Below are positions 50,916 through 61,442 of a stretch of 64,000 bases of DNA, in pieces. Each line of letters begins with the position of its first letter. Within the stretch, counting starts at the first letter, position 1. The notes beneath the pieces are model-generated. The model was not told the origin of the DNA. It did no database searches and saw only the letters and a list, made by a program, of their open reading frames with translations. A program made the position numbers and the translations under genes. This DNA is from CAYQTL01 sp964420405 (GTDB lineage Bacteria > Acidobacteriota > Thermoanaerobaculia > Thermoanaerobaculales > Sulfomarinibacteraceae): the NCBI GenBank assembly GCA_964420405.1, contig CAYQTL010000003.1:1-64000 (forward strand). The letters are read 5' to 3'.

Positions 50916-52848
50916 TCGCGGCGCCTCCGCCCGACAGCAGCTCCTCCAGCTCGCCCACCGTTCGCTCGAAGAGCTCCAGCGCCGACGCGATGGCAGCGGG
51001 CTCGGTGAGGTCGACGCCGGCCTGCCGGAGCATCTCGAGGGGCGACCCGGAGCTGCCGCCCGCCAGCATCTCGAGGAACGCCCCCTGTGCCGGCTCCCCA
51101 CCGGTACGGACGCGCTCCGCGATGGCGATCCCAGAGGCCAGCCCGGTGGCGTAGCTGTACACGTAGTACTTGTAGTAGAAGTGAGGAATGTACGCCCACT
51201 CCACCGGGTCGTCCTCGCCGACGGCGTAGTCGGGACCGTAGTAGGCGCCAAGCAGCTCGCTGTAGATCCCGTTGAGGCGCTCCGCCGTGACCGGCTCGCC
51301 CTGCTCGACGAGCTCGTGAAGCCGAAGCTCGAACTCGGCGAACAGTGTCTGGCGGTAGATCGTCGTGCGGATCGTCTCGGCGAGCTCGGACAGGATCCAC
51401 GCCCGCTCGGCGTCGGTCGCGGCGTGCTCCGCCATGTACTCGGACAGCAGGACCTCGTTGGCGGTCGACGCGATCTCGGCGAGAAACGGCACGTAGCGCC
51501 AGGTGACGTACGGCTGGGTGGTCATCGCCAAGTGCGAGTGCAGCGCGTGACCGAGCTCGTGGGCCAGGGTCGAGACGTCGTCGAAGCGGTCCTGGTAGTT
51601 CATCTTGACGTACGGGTGGACGCCGTACACCGAAGCCGAGAACGCGCCGGACCCTTTGTCGCGGTGGGGGTAGACGTCGATCCAGCCGGAGTGGGGGTCG
51701 ACCGCCGTCCGCAGCACCTCGAGGTAGCCCGCGCCCATCGGCTCGAGGGCGTCGACGATCAGCCGCGCCCCCTCGGCGTACGGGATGTCGCGGTCGACGC
51801 CCTGCACCATCGGCACGTACAGGTCGTACAGGTGGACGGCATCGAGGCCCATCACCCTCTGCCGAAGGGCCACGTAGCGGTGGAGCGCGCCGGCATGTTC
51901 GCGCACCGTCGCGACCAGGTTGCGGTACACCGCGGCGTCGATGTCGTCCTTCTCCAGATACGCTTCCAGCGCGGTGTCGTAGCCCCGCGACCGGGCGAGG
52001 AACACGTCGAACGCCGCCTGGCCGGCGAGCGTCGCGGCGAAGGTGTTCTCGAAGGCCCGCAGCGCCCCGAGCATGCCGTGGACGGCGTCGCGGCGGACGC
52101 GACGGTCGGCCGAGGCGCGGTAGCGCGGGAAGTTGGCGAAGGTCAGCCGCACCTCGTTCCCGCCGGCGTCCAGGATGGTGGGCAACGGCATCTCGGAGAT
52201 CAGCGCCGCGAAGGCGCTCTCGGAGTGGGACGGCAGCTCGTTGAGGTCCATCTGCGCCCACAGGTTGTCGCCAGCCAGCGACAGAACGCGCTCGGCCTCG
52301 GACCCGAGCACCGCGTGCGCCCGGCGGCGCAGCGCCTCCACGAACGGACGATAGGTCGCGAGCTCCGGCGCCGTCCGGTACGCCGCCGCGAGCCGCTCGG
52401 CGTCCATGCCGAGAATCGTCGAGCGCAATCCCGGAGACGCCGCCATCAGCTCGGCGACCAGCGACAGCGCGCGCTGGTGCCGCGCGATCGCCTCGGCGTC
52501 GGTCTGGGCGGTGTCGCGGACCAGGTTGGCGTACAGCGCCAGCCGGTTGGTTCTCTCGTCGAGGTCGAAGTACAGCTCCAGGGTGGCGGCCAGCCGGGCC
52601 GGGCTTCCGGCCTGGGCGACCATCTCCTCGAACCGCCCGAGATCCTCCGCCGCCCGCCGGAACGCCTCCTCCCAGGCGACGGCCGAGGGGTACAGTGCGG
52701 CGAGGTCCCAGCGGTACACCTCGGGCACCTCGGAGCGCGCCACCGACGCGTCGGGGCTCCACGGCGGCAGCTGCTCGAGCCCGCCAGCCCGGACGACGAT
52801 TCCGGTCCCCGCGATTGCGACCAGCAGCATCACGACGGTCCCCTTCAT
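50905..52848 (-). CDS. Exported M3-family oligoendopeptidase F homolog (copy 2)
   Basis: 647-residue zinc metallopeptidase with H430-E-L-G-H434. The N-terminus MKGTVVMLLVAIAGTGIVVR is a signal peptide. Typical PepF sequences are FDDVSTLAHELGHALHSHLA and LFAEFELRLHELVEQGE. The ATG at 52848 follows GAGGAGGGT; a 20-codon upstream extension is unlikely. It is a clear but diverged paralog of the gene at 47277, in opposite orientation, with an aminotransferase and an OsmC gene between them. Confidence 0.93.
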   Translation of the reverse strand: MKGTVVMLLVAIAGTGIVVRAGGLEQLPPWSPDASVARSEVPEVYRWDLAALYPSAVAWEEAFRRAAEDLGRFEEMVAQAGSPARLAATLELYFDLDERTNRLALYANLVRDTAQTDAEAIARHQRALSLVAELMAASPGLRSTILGMDAERLAAAYRTAPELATYRPFVEALRRRAHAVLGSEAERVLSLAGDNLWAQMDLNELPSHSESAFAALISEMPLPTILDAGGNEVRLTFANFPRYRASADRRVRRDAVHGMLGALRAFENTFAATLAGQAAFDVFLARSRGYDTALEAYLEKDDIDAAVYRNLVATVREHAGALHRYVALRQRVMGLDAVHLYDLYVPMVQGVDRDIPYAEGARLIVDALEPMGAGYLEVLRTAVDPHSGWIDVYPHRDKGSGAFSASVYGVHPYVKMNYQDRFDDVSTLAHELGHALHSHLAMTTQPYVTWRYVPFLAEIASTANEVLLSEYMAEHAATDAERAWILSELAETIRTTIYRQTLFAEFELRLHELVEQGEPVTAERLNGIYSELLGAYYGPDYAVGEDDPVEWAYIPHFYYKYYVYSYATGLASGIAIAERVRTGGEPAQGAFLEMLAGGSSGSPLEMLRQAGVDLTEPAAIASALELFERTVGELEELLSGGGAAIRR

Positions 52849-52933
52849 GGCGTGACCCTCCTCGTCCCGGCACGATACACGAGCCGGCCCACGGAAGGTC
52901 GTCGTCACGATGCGGAGGCATCCTGCCCACCCC

Positions 52934-52962
52934 TTGACCTGAGCTTGCGATGCTCAGATAAT
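52934..52962 (+). promoter_or_regulatory. Distal groESL promoter P1 with internal palindrome
   Basis: TTGACC, 17 bases, GATAAT. The spacer and flanks carry CTGAGC-N7-GCTCAG (52939-52957), so a regulator could sit directly on the promoter. Confidence 0.6.
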
Positions 52963-52985
52963 CGGCACGCCCTCGACGCAGATGA

Positions 52986-53006
52986 TCTGAGTCAAGTACA
53001 CTCAGA
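52986..53006. promoter_or_regulatory. Second CTGAG/CTCAG inverted repeat
   Basis: TCTGAG-N9-CTCAGA between the two groESL promoters. It has the same half-site as the palindrome in P1, with a spacing like that of CIRCE. Confidence 0.45.
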
Positions 53007-53022
53007 AATCTTCCGCGGAGGG

Positions 53023-53051
53023 TTGACACCTCCCCGCGTGGCGCGTATATT
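53023..53051 (+). promoter_or_regulatory. Proximal groESL promoter P2
   Basis: TTGACA, 17 bases, TATATT: a near-perfect sigma-70 promoter. CIRCE follows immediately. Confidence 0.85.
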
Positions 53052-53055
53052 CTCG

Positions 53056-53082
53056 CTAGCACTCGCTTCTCGCGAGTGCCAA
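53056..53082. promoter_or_regulatory. CIRCE element, HrcA operator
   Basis: CTAGCACTC-N9-GAGTGCCAA, matching the CIRCE consensus with one or two changes at the ends. It overlaps the P2 start site, so HrcA repression is expected. Confidence 0.93.
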
Positions 53083-53114
53083 TTTTCGGAGACAACTCGA
53101 AAGGAGAGCGAAAC

Positions 53115-53405
53115 ATGCAGGTCAAGCCTCTGAACGACCGGGTGCTCTTGAAGCGGATCGAGGCCGAGGAAGAGGTGCGGGGCGGCATCATCATCCCGGA
53201 CACCGCGAAGGAGAAGCCGCAGGAGGCCGAGGTCGTGGCGGTCGGCGACGGCAAGCTCGACGAGGACGGCAAGCGCCTGCCGATGACCGTCAAGGCCGGC
53301 GACCGGGTCCTGATCGGCAAGTACTCGGGCACCGACATCAAGATCAACGACGAGGAGCACACCATCGTCCGTGAGGACGAGGTCCTCGCCATCATCGAGA
53401 AGTAA
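53115..53405 (+). CDS. groES: Co-chaperonin GroES
   Basis: 96-residue co-chaperonin that caps the GroEL ring. The sequence MQVKPLNDRVLLKRIEAEEE is typical, the mobile loop is EVRGGIIIPDTAKEKPQ, and the end is IVREDEVLAIIEK. AAAGGAGAG precedes the ATG at 53115. The 13 upstream in-frame codons overlap the operator end and are rejected. First gene of groESL under P1, P2 and CIRCE. Confidence 0.98.
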   Translation: MQVKPLNDRVLLKRIEAEEEVRGGIIIPDTAKEKPQEAEVVAVGDGKLDEDGKRLPMTVKAGDRVLIGKYSGTDIKINDEEHTIVREDEVLAIIEK

Positions 53406-53419
53406 GGGAGGCTGCACTC

Positions 53420-55069
<1,650 letters not shown>

Positions 55070-55097
55070 TCCGCCGAACGGATCATCCCGCGACACG

Positions 55098-55124
55098 ACG
55101 GCCCGGGTCCCCGACCCGGGCCGT
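55098..55124 (+). terminator. Rho-independent terminator of groESL
   Basis: ACGGCCCGGGTC-CCC-GACCCGGGCCGT, twelve perfect pairs, followed by TTCTC. Confidence 0.85.
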
Positions 55125-55142
55125 TTCTCGTCCGGCACCGTT

Positions 55143-55148
55143 TAAGAT
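55143..55148 (+). promoter_or_regulatory. -10-like box of the spermidine-synthase-like gene
   Basis: TAAGAT, 9 bases before the ATG, no Shine-Dalgarno. Confidence 0.35.
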
Positions 55149-55157
55149 GCGGGGCTG

Positions 55158-57701
55158 ATGGGCCTGCGCGCGCTGCACCTGCTGTTCTTCGCCTCGGGCA
55201 CCGCCGGGCTGGTGTACCAGGTCGTGTGGGTGCGCGAGTTCGGCAACCTCTTCGGCAACACGATCCACTCGGCCGCGGTCGTCACCTCGCTATTCATGCT
55301 CGGGCTCGGGGTCGGCGGACTCCTCGCCGGGCTCGTCGCCGACCGGCTGTACCGGCGCTCACCGCTCTCGGTGCTGCGCGCCTACGGCTTCGTCGAGCTG
55401 GCGATCGCGGTCGCCGGCCAGGCGGTCGCGTCGCTGCTGCCTGTCCTCGGACCGCTCGCCGCGTCCTGGAGCTCGTACGAGGCCGGTCCGGACGGCTGGC
55501 TGCACCCCGGCCTCGGCGGCCAGCTCGCCACCTACGGGGTGGCGATCGCGCTGCTGCTGCCGGTCACCTGCCTGATGGGCGCCACGCTCACGCTGCTGAT
55601 CCGCTATGCGGTCCGGTCGGACCTGTCGCTGTCCGGGCGCCGGGTGGGCTCGCTGTACGGCGTCAACACCGCAGGCGCGGCCGCCGGGGCGTTCCTGGTG
55701 GACTTCGCCCTGGTGCCGGCGCTCGGCCTGGCCGCCACGGTGTCCGTCGCCGTCGTCCTCAACCTGGGGGTGGGCCTCGTCGTGCTGGTCGTCGCGCGTC
55801 CGACCACACCCGCGCCGCCGGCGGCTCGGCCGGAGCCCGCCGCGTCCGCTCCGCCGCCCCCGGTCGCCGGCAGGCGCTCCCTGCTCGCCGCCGAGACCGC
55901 GATCGTGCTGTCGGGCTTCGCCGGAATGGGCCTGGAGATCCTGTGGTTCCGCCACCTCGTCTCGGCCCTCGGCGGCCACCGGACGACCTTCTCGCTGCTG
56001 CTGGCCGTGATCCTGGTCGGTATCTGGATCGGCGCCACCGTCGGCGGCGCCGCCTCGCGCCGGGTGCGCTCCCCCGCGCTGCTGTGGGCCGCCGTCCAGG
56101 CGGGTCTGGCGGTCGTGGTGATGGCCTCGATGGCGCGGTTCGCCGTCCGGGAGGTCGACCCGGCCGCGTTCGTCGCCGCCTGGCAGGCCGCCCCCGGCGC
56201 CCTGCGGCCGCTGGTCGAGATCTGGTCGCGGCTGTCGGTGATCGTCGGCCTGGTCGGCCCGGCCTCGATCCTGCTCGGCGCCGCCTACCCCCTGGCCAAC
56301 GCCCACGCGCAGCGCGTCGAGGCCCGGGTGGGGACCCGCGCCGGGCTGCTCTACCTGGCGAACACCGTCGGCGCCGTCGCCGGCGCCGTCGCCACCGGCT
56401 TCCTGCTGCTGCCCGGCCTCGGGACACAGGGGTCGGTCGCGACACTGGCGGGGATCAGCGCCGCGTCGGGCGTGCTGCTGCTGGCGGCGGAGCTCCGTGC
56501 GCCGGCCCGGCCGGCCCTGCGGCTGGCGGCGTCCGGCGCGCTCGTCGTGGCCGTCGGCAGCCTGCTCCTGTGGGGTCGGATGCCGGCCGGCCATCTCGCC
56601 CGCGCGAGCTTCCGGCCGGTGGCGCCGACCGAACGGCTCCTCGCCGTCCGGGAGGGCCCGTCGGAGACCATCTGGGTCTCCGAGGACGCCGACGGCGGCC
56701 GCCGGCGGCTGTACACCAACGGCCACAGCATGTCGGCGACGGGCTACCCGGCCCAGCGGTACATGCGGGCGTTCGCCCACCTGCCGCTGCTGATGACCGG
56801 GACGCCACGGTCGGTGCTGGTGATCGGCTTCGGCGTCGGCACGACGACCCACGCGGCCTCGCTGCACCCCTCCGTCGAGCGGCTCGACGTGGTCGACATC
56901 TCGGCGGACATCCTCCGGCACGCACCCCTGTTCGTGGCGAGCAACCGCGGCGTCCTCGCGGACCCCAGGGTCCGGGTGCACGTCAACGACGGCCGACAGC
57001 ACCTGCGCATGACCGACACCGCCTACGACCTCGTGACCCTCGAGCCCCCGCCCCTCGCCCATGCCGGGGTCGGCGCCCTGTACTCGACCGAGTTCTACCG
57101 CCTGGCGCGCGCCCGGCTGACCGCCGGCGGCCTGCTCACCCAGTGGCTGCCGGCCCACCAGGTGCCGCCACGGGTCGCGGCCTCCCTGGTGCACGCGTTC
57201 GTCGAGGTGTTCCCACAGGCGGCCGTGGTGTCGGGGTACGGAACCGAGCTGATCCTCGTCGGCCGCCGGGACGGACCGACGCGAGTCGACCTGGACGCCC
57301 TCCTGGCGCGCCTCGCCGAGCGCAGCCTCGTCCGCGCCGACCTCCGCTCGGTCGACCTCGCCCGGCCCGTCGAGCTGGTCGGGACGTTCGTCGGCGGGCG
57401 CGAGGCCCTCCTCCGGACCTCCGTCCACGGACCGCCGCTGACCGACGACTGGCCGATCATGGAGTACGACACCCTGCCGTTTCCCGGGGTGCTGACGGCG
57501 CCGGTGCCCCGCGACCTCTTCGACCCCGGCGCAGTGTCCGGGTTCTGCCCGAGCTGTTTTTCCTCCTCGGGTCCACGACCCGAGGTCGCGGAGCTGCCCG
57601 GGTACCTGGCCGCCGCCACTGCCTTCGCCCTCGCCCCCGGCGCGGCCCCGCCCACCCTGGGCAGCGGCTACCTCGAGCACCTGTACGGCAGCCCGCGGTA
57701 G
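55158..57701 (+). CDS. Polytopic membrane protein with spermidine-synthase-like domain
   Basis: 847 residues. The first ~480 contain about 14 hydrophobic spans, starting LLFFASGTAGLVYQVVWVRE, typical of the fused-MFS/spermidine-synthase group. The rest is a Rossmann methyltransferase-like domain: VLVIGFGVGTTTHAASLHPS, LDVVDIS and YDLVTLEPPPLAHAGVGALY. The aminopropyltransferase Asp is not in its usual context, so polyamine synthesis is doubtful. Such proteins are common in Acidobacteriota-like genomes with no known function. The ATG directly follows a -10-like box. Confidence 0.85.
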   Translation: MGLRALHLLFFASGTAGLVYQVVWVREFGNLFGNTIHSAAVVTSLFMLGLGVGGLLAGLVADRLYRRSPLSVLRAYGFVELAIAVAGQAVASLLPVLGPLAASWSSYEAGPDGWLHPGLGGQLATYGVAIALLLPVTCLMGATLTLLIRYAVRSDLSLSGRRVGSLYGVNTAGAAAGAFLVDFALVPALGLAATVSVAVVLNLGVGLVVLVVARPTTPAPPAARPEPAASAPPPPVAGRRSLLAAETAIVLSGFAGMGLEILWFRHLVSALGGHRTTFSLLLAVILVGIWIGATVGGAASRRVRSPALLWAAVQAGLAVVVMASMARFAVREVDPAAFVAAWQAAPGALRPLVEIWSRLSVIVGLVGPASILLGAAYPLANAHAQRVEARVGTRAGLLYLANTVGAVAGAVATGFLLLPGLGTQGSVATLAGISAASGVLLLAAELRAPARPALRLAASGALVVAVGSLLLWGRMPAGHLARASFRPVAPTERLLAVREGPSETIWVSEDADGGRRRLYTNGHSMSATGYPAQRYMRAFAHLPLLMTGTPRSVLVIGFGVGTTTHAASLHPSVERLDVVDISADILRHAPLFVASNRGVLADPRVRVHVNDGRQHLRMTDTAYDLVTLEPPPLAHAGVGALYSTEFYRLARARLTAGGLLTQWLPAHQVPPRVAASLVHAFVEVFPQAAVVSGYGTELILVGRRDGPTRVDLDALLARLAERSLVRADLRSVDLARPVELVGTFVGGREALLRTSVHGPPLTDDWPIMEYDTLPFPGVLTAPVPRDLFDPGAVSGFCPSCFSSSGPRPEVAELPGYLAAATAFALAPGAAPPTLGSGYLEHLYGSPR

Positions 57702-58038
57702 CCCGTTCGACGGCCCGATCCAGATCCCGAATCCGATCCCGGTCCCGGTCCCGGTCCCGGTCCCGGTCCCGACGAGAGGATCCCGCGTTCGCGTCCGCGC
57801 AACATGCAGCGGCGGCGGGCAGGTCCCGGTCGCCACCGGCGCCGCACGCTGTCCCCGACGCTGTCGATGTCGCTGTCGCCGCATCGAAGGCACGGACGTG
57901 AGGACAGGGAGGCGGACGCGGACGTGGGAGCCGTGCCCGTGGCAGACGATTCCGGCGATCGTGACCTCCGCCGCCGCGGGGGCGACCGTCACCCAGGCGC
58001 GCCGCCCGCTGGGGGTACCATCGGACCGGGAGGATCCC
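57702..58038. other. Intergenic region with the longest hexamer array
   Basis: No gene is supported. The array at 57717-57773 dominates. A -10-like TACCAT at 58015-58020 and GGGAGG at 58028 serve corA. Confidence 0.6.
57717..57773 (+). repeat. Hexamer repeat, left arm, nine units
   Basis: GATCCA, GATCCC, GAATCC, GATCCC, then GGTCCC five times and GAC. Its nearest right arm is at 59262-59281, so corA is bracketed. Confidence 0.9.
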
Positions 58039-59127
58039 ATGCTCTTCCAGCTCAAACGGACCAGCCCACCGGGCTCGGCTCCCGGCACGCTGCCGAGCAG
58101 GACCGACGCCGGACGGCCGCCGCGGCCGGTGCGCATGCGGCTCGTGCGCTACGACGCCGACGAGCTGTACGAGCTCGACCTGCTCTCGCCCGACGCGATC
58201 GACGAGGCTCCACAGGTCGGCATCGCGTGGCTCGACGTCGAGGGCCACGACGTCGGCCTGATCTCGGACCTCGGCGCGAGGCTCCGGCTCCACCAGCTCG
58301 CGGTCGAGGACGTGATCAACACCGGCCAGCGGCCGAAGGTCGAGGAGTACGGCGACAGCCTGTTCGTCATCGTCCACCACCTGACGCTCGAGGAGGACCC
58401 CGACACCGGCTGGGTCGACGTCGACCGGGAGCAGATCGCCCTCGTCCTGCAACCGGGGACGGTGATGTCGGTGCGCGAGCACGAGCGGCCGCTGTTCGAG
58501 CCGGTCCGGCAGCGGCTCCGCGGGGGCGCACGGAGGATCCGGACATCGGGGCCCGACTACCTCGGGTACGCCCTGATCGACGCGGTCGTGGACCACTACT
58601 TCCCGCTGCTCGAGGAGCTCGGCGACCGGCTCGACGCGCTCGAGGACTCGGTGCTGGAGGAGCCGACGCCGGCGGACCTCGCGCGGCTCCACGCCCTGCG
58701 CCGGATCCTGCTGGTGCTCCGCAAGTCGGTGTGGCCGCTGCGCGACACCCTCAACCAGCTGCTGCGCAGCGACGGCCCGTTGATCACCGACGAGACCCGG
58801 GTGTTCCTGCGCGACGTCGCCGACCACGCGGCGCTCGCGCTCGACATGGTCGAGACCTACCGCGACTGGGTCGCGAGCCTCACCGACCTGTACATGACGG
58901 GCATCTCCAACCGCATGAACGAGATCATGAAGGTGCTGACGATCATCGCCACGATCTTCATCCCGCTGTCGTTCGTCGCCGGGCTGTACGGCATGAACTT
59001 CGACACCTCGAGCCCGTGGAACATGCCCGAGCTCGGCTGGCGGCTCGGCTACCCGGCGGTGCTGGCGGTGATGGCCGCGATGGCGGGCGCTCTGCTGGTG
59101 TACTTCCGCCGCAAGCACTGGATCTAG
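58039..59127 (+). CDS. corA: CorA-type magnesium/cobalt transporter
   Basis: 362-residue channel. The large N-terminal cytoplasmic domain ends in a long helix (VETYRDWVASLTDLYMTGIS). Two C-terminal spans carry the pore signature FVAGLYGMNFD with GMN intact, and the C-terminus is basic (YFRRKHWI). The ATG at 58039 follows GGGAGG; the 47 upstream in-frame codons are low-complexity and rejected. It should import Mg2+ or Co2+. Confidence 0.95.
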   Translation: MLFQLKRTSPPGSAPGTLPSRTDAGRPPRPVRMRLVRYDADELYELDLLSPDAIDEAPQVGIAWLDVEGHDVGLISDLGARLRLHQLAVEDVINTGQRPKVEEYGDSLFVIVHHLTLEEDPDTGWVDVDREQIALVLQPGTVMSVREHERPLFEPVRQRLRGGARRIRTSGPDYLGYALIDAVVDHYFPLLEELGDRLDALEDSVLEEPTPADLARLHALRRILLVLRKSVWPLRDTLNQLLRSDGPLITDETRVFLRDVADHAALALDMVETYRDWVASLTDLYMTGISNRMNEIMKVLTIIATIFIPLSFVAGLYGMNFDTSSPWNMPELGWRLGYPAVLAVMAAMAGALLVYFRRKHWI

Positions 59128-59261
59128 CGGCCCCACGTCCTCGCCGATCCCGACCCCTTCGTCGACCCCGGCGGTGACGAGCGGATCGAGTCGGCCCTCC
59201 GGCCCGACCCCGGAGCCCCGGGTGCTGTCGTCGACGCCGTGGATCACCCGGCGCTTCCGTC

Positions 59262-59281
59262 GGGATCGGGATCGGGATCGG
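59262..59281 (-). repeat. Hexamer repeat, right arm
   Basis: Three GGGATC units plus GG, in the gap between corA and the GNAT/C39 gene. A short GATCCCGACCCC lies at 59146. Confidence 0.8.
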
Positions 59282-59384
59282 AGCCGGTCGGGCCACCGGC
59301 GGCCACGGTGGTCGCGGTGGGTGCCGGCAGCCGGACGACGGAGTATCATGGCTGGCTCCGCGGCGACGCGGGAAGGGACGGGCG

Positions 59385-60491
59385 ATGATCCGGAAGGCGA
59401 CGATCGGGGACCTGGACGGGCTGGTGCGGCTCGAGGAACGGTGCTTCGACAGCGATCGTCTGTCGCGGCGGAGCTTCCGTCACCTCCTGACCCGGGCCAA
59501 CGCGTCGACGCTGGTGTGGGACGACGACGGCCCCCTCGGCGGCTATGTCACGATCCTGTTCAGCCGCGCCACCGCGCTGGCCCGCCTGTACTCGATCGCG
59601 GTCGACTCGAGCCTGCGCGGCAAGGGGGCCGGACGGGCCCTGCTCGCGGCCGCCGAGACCGAGGCGCTCGAGCACGGCTGCGTCTCGATGCGCTCGGAGG
59701 TGCGCCGCGACAACGCCGCCTCCCTTGCCATGTTCCGCGCCGCCGGCTACCGCCAGTTCGACGAGGTCGAGGACTACTACTCCGACCACATGGAGGCGCT
59801 GCGGTTCGAGCGGACGCTGGTGCCGCAGCCGTCACTCGCCCAGGTCCTGGTGCCCTACTACCAGCAGACCACCGAGTTCACCTGTGGGCCGGCCTGCCTG
59901 ATGATGGCGATGCGGGCCCTCGACCCCGAGCTGCCTCTCGACCGGCGGCTCGAGCTGCGGCTGTGGCGGGAGTCGACCTCCGTCTACATGGCGTCCGGCC
60001 ACGGTGGCTGCGGCCCGTACGGCCTCGCCGCCGCCGCCGACGCCCGCGGCTTCGGGGTCGAGCTGTTCGTCAAGGAGCAGGGCCCGTTCCTGGTCGACAC
60101 CGTCCGCGACCCCGCCAAGAAGGACGTGATGCGCCTGGTCGAGGAGGACTACCTCGACCGTCTCGCCGAACGCGGTGTCCCGGTGACCTTGTCGCCGCTC
60201 GGCCTCGACGCCCTGCGCGACCGCTTCGAGGAGGGCGCGATCCCGGTGCTGCTGATCTCGTCGTGGCGCATCTACCGGACCCGGACACCGCACTGGGTGG
60301 TGGTCACGGGGTTCGACGACCGGTTCGTCTACGTCCACGACCCGTTCGTGGACGACGAGGAGGACGAGACCGTCGCCGACTGCATCGCGATGCCGATCGC
60401 CCGCGCCGAGCTCGAGCGGATGGCGCGCTACGGTCGCACCGGCCAGCGGGCGGCGCTGCTGCTGTCACGGCGCGCCGGCGAGGCGTCCTGA
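59385..60491 (+). CDS. GNAT acetyltransferase fused to a C39-like cysteine peptidase
   Basis: 368 residues in two domains. The GNAT domain (about 1-145) has the acetyl-CoA loop VDSSLRGKGAGRALLAAAE. The C39/papain-like domain (about 155-365) has a likely catalytic Cys167 in TTEFTCGPACLMMAMRAL, His303 in RTPHWVVVTGFDD and Asp in YVHDPF. This fusion is typically found beside RimK-like ATP-grasp genes, as here, and is thought to modify or trim peptides. GGAAGGGA precedes the ATG; TATCAT lies further upstream. Its end overlaps the convergent antiporter gene by 27 bases. Confidence 0.9.
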   Translation: MIRKATIGDLDGLVRLEERCFDSDRLSRRSFRHLLTRANASTLVWDDDGPLGGYVTILFSRATALARLYSIAVDSSLRGKGAGRALLAAAETEALEHGCVSMRSEVRRDNAASLAMFRAAGYRQFDEVEDYYSDHMEALRFERTLVPQPSLAQVLVPYYQQTTEFTCGPACLMMAMRALDPELPLDRRLELRLWRESTSVYMASGHGGCGPYGLAAAADARGFGVELFVKEQGPFLVDTVRDPAKKDVMRLVEEDYLDRLAERGVPVTLSPLGLDALRDRFEEGAIPVLLISSWRIYRTRTPHWVVVTGFDDRFVYVHDPFVDDEEDETVADCIAMPIARAELERMARYGRTGQRAALLLSRRAGEAS

Positions 60492-61442
60492 CACGACGAT
60501 CCGGAAGGCGACCCACACAACCCACGCGGCCACGAACACGATCCCTTCGCGGCGCGACACCTCGCGTCCGGTCACGAAGACCGGCAGGCAGACCACCGCC
60601 ACGACCACCATGGCCGGAATGTCGGCGATCCGCGCCGTGGAGCTCACCGCCAGACCGCGAGGCGCGGCCGCCGCCGACGCGCCGAGCACCAACAGCAGGT
60701 TGAACAGGTTCGAGCCGACCACGTTGCCGACCGCGATGTCGCGCTGGCCACGCGCCGCCGCCACCACCGACGTCGCCAGCTCGGGTAGCGACGTCCCACC
60801 GGCGACGATGGTCATCCCGATCAGAAGCTCCGACACGCCGAGCGCCCGCGCGATGTCCACAGAGCCGGTCACGAGCCAGCGGGCGCCGAGCACCAGCAGG
60901 CCGAGCCCTGCCGCCACCGCCACCGTCGCCAGCGGAACCGACAGCCCGGCTCCTGCCGGCACTCCCTCGGCGTACTCGGCCCTGACGGCGGCCGACTCGG
61001 CGCGGCTGCGCCGCACCTCCCACGCCGTCACCACCACCATCGCCGCCACCAGCGCCGCTCCCTCGAGTCGGCCGATCACCCCCCCGACCGCCATCGCCCA
61101 CGCCGCCACCGAGGCCGCGATCACCAGCGGGACGTCGAGGCGGATCAGCCGCTGCTCGACGGCGAGCGGCCGCACGATCGCGGCGAGACCGAGGATCACG
61201 AGGACGTTGAAGATGTTGCTGCCGACGACATTGCCGACGGCGACGTCGGCGGCGCCGCCGAGCGAGGCCTGCAGGCCGGCCGCCAGCTCGGGGGCGCTGG
61301 TGCCGAAGGCGACCACCGTCAGGCCGATCACGAGGGGGCTCACCCCCGCCGCAGCGGCCAGCGACGACGCACCGCGGACCAGCAGCTCGGCGCCGACCAC
61401 CAGCAGCACCAGGCCGAACCCGATCAGCAGCCACGCCGCCAT
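60465..61442 (-). CDS. CaCA-family calcium/cation antiporter (YrbG-like)
   Basis: 325-residue inner-membrane exchanger with about ten spans. Two alpha repeats are clear: AFGTSAPELAAGLQASLGG with VGNVVGSNIFNVL, and GGTSLPELATSVVAAARG with VGNVVGSNLFNLL. The ATG at 61442 shares its A with the TGA of the RimK-like gene (TGATG), so it is coupled to that gene. Why a Ca2+/Na+ exchanger is co-translated with a peptide ligase is not known. Confidence 0.92.
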   Translation of the reverse strand: MAAWLLIGFGLVLLVVGAELLVRGASSLAAAAGVSPLVIGLTVVAFGTSAPELAAGLQASLGGAADVAVGNVVGSNIFNVLVILGLAAIVRPLAVEQRLIRLDVPLVIAASVAAWAMAVGGVIGRLEGAALVAAMVVVTAWEVRRSRAESAAVRAEYAEGVPAGAGLSVPLATVAVAAGLGLLVLGARWLVTGSVDIARALGVSELLIGMTIVAGGTSLPELATSVVAAARGQRDIAVGNVVGSNLFNLLLVLGASAAAAPRGLAVSSTARIADIPAMVVVAVVCLPVFVTGREVSRREGIVFVAAWVVWVAFRIVVSGRLAGAP

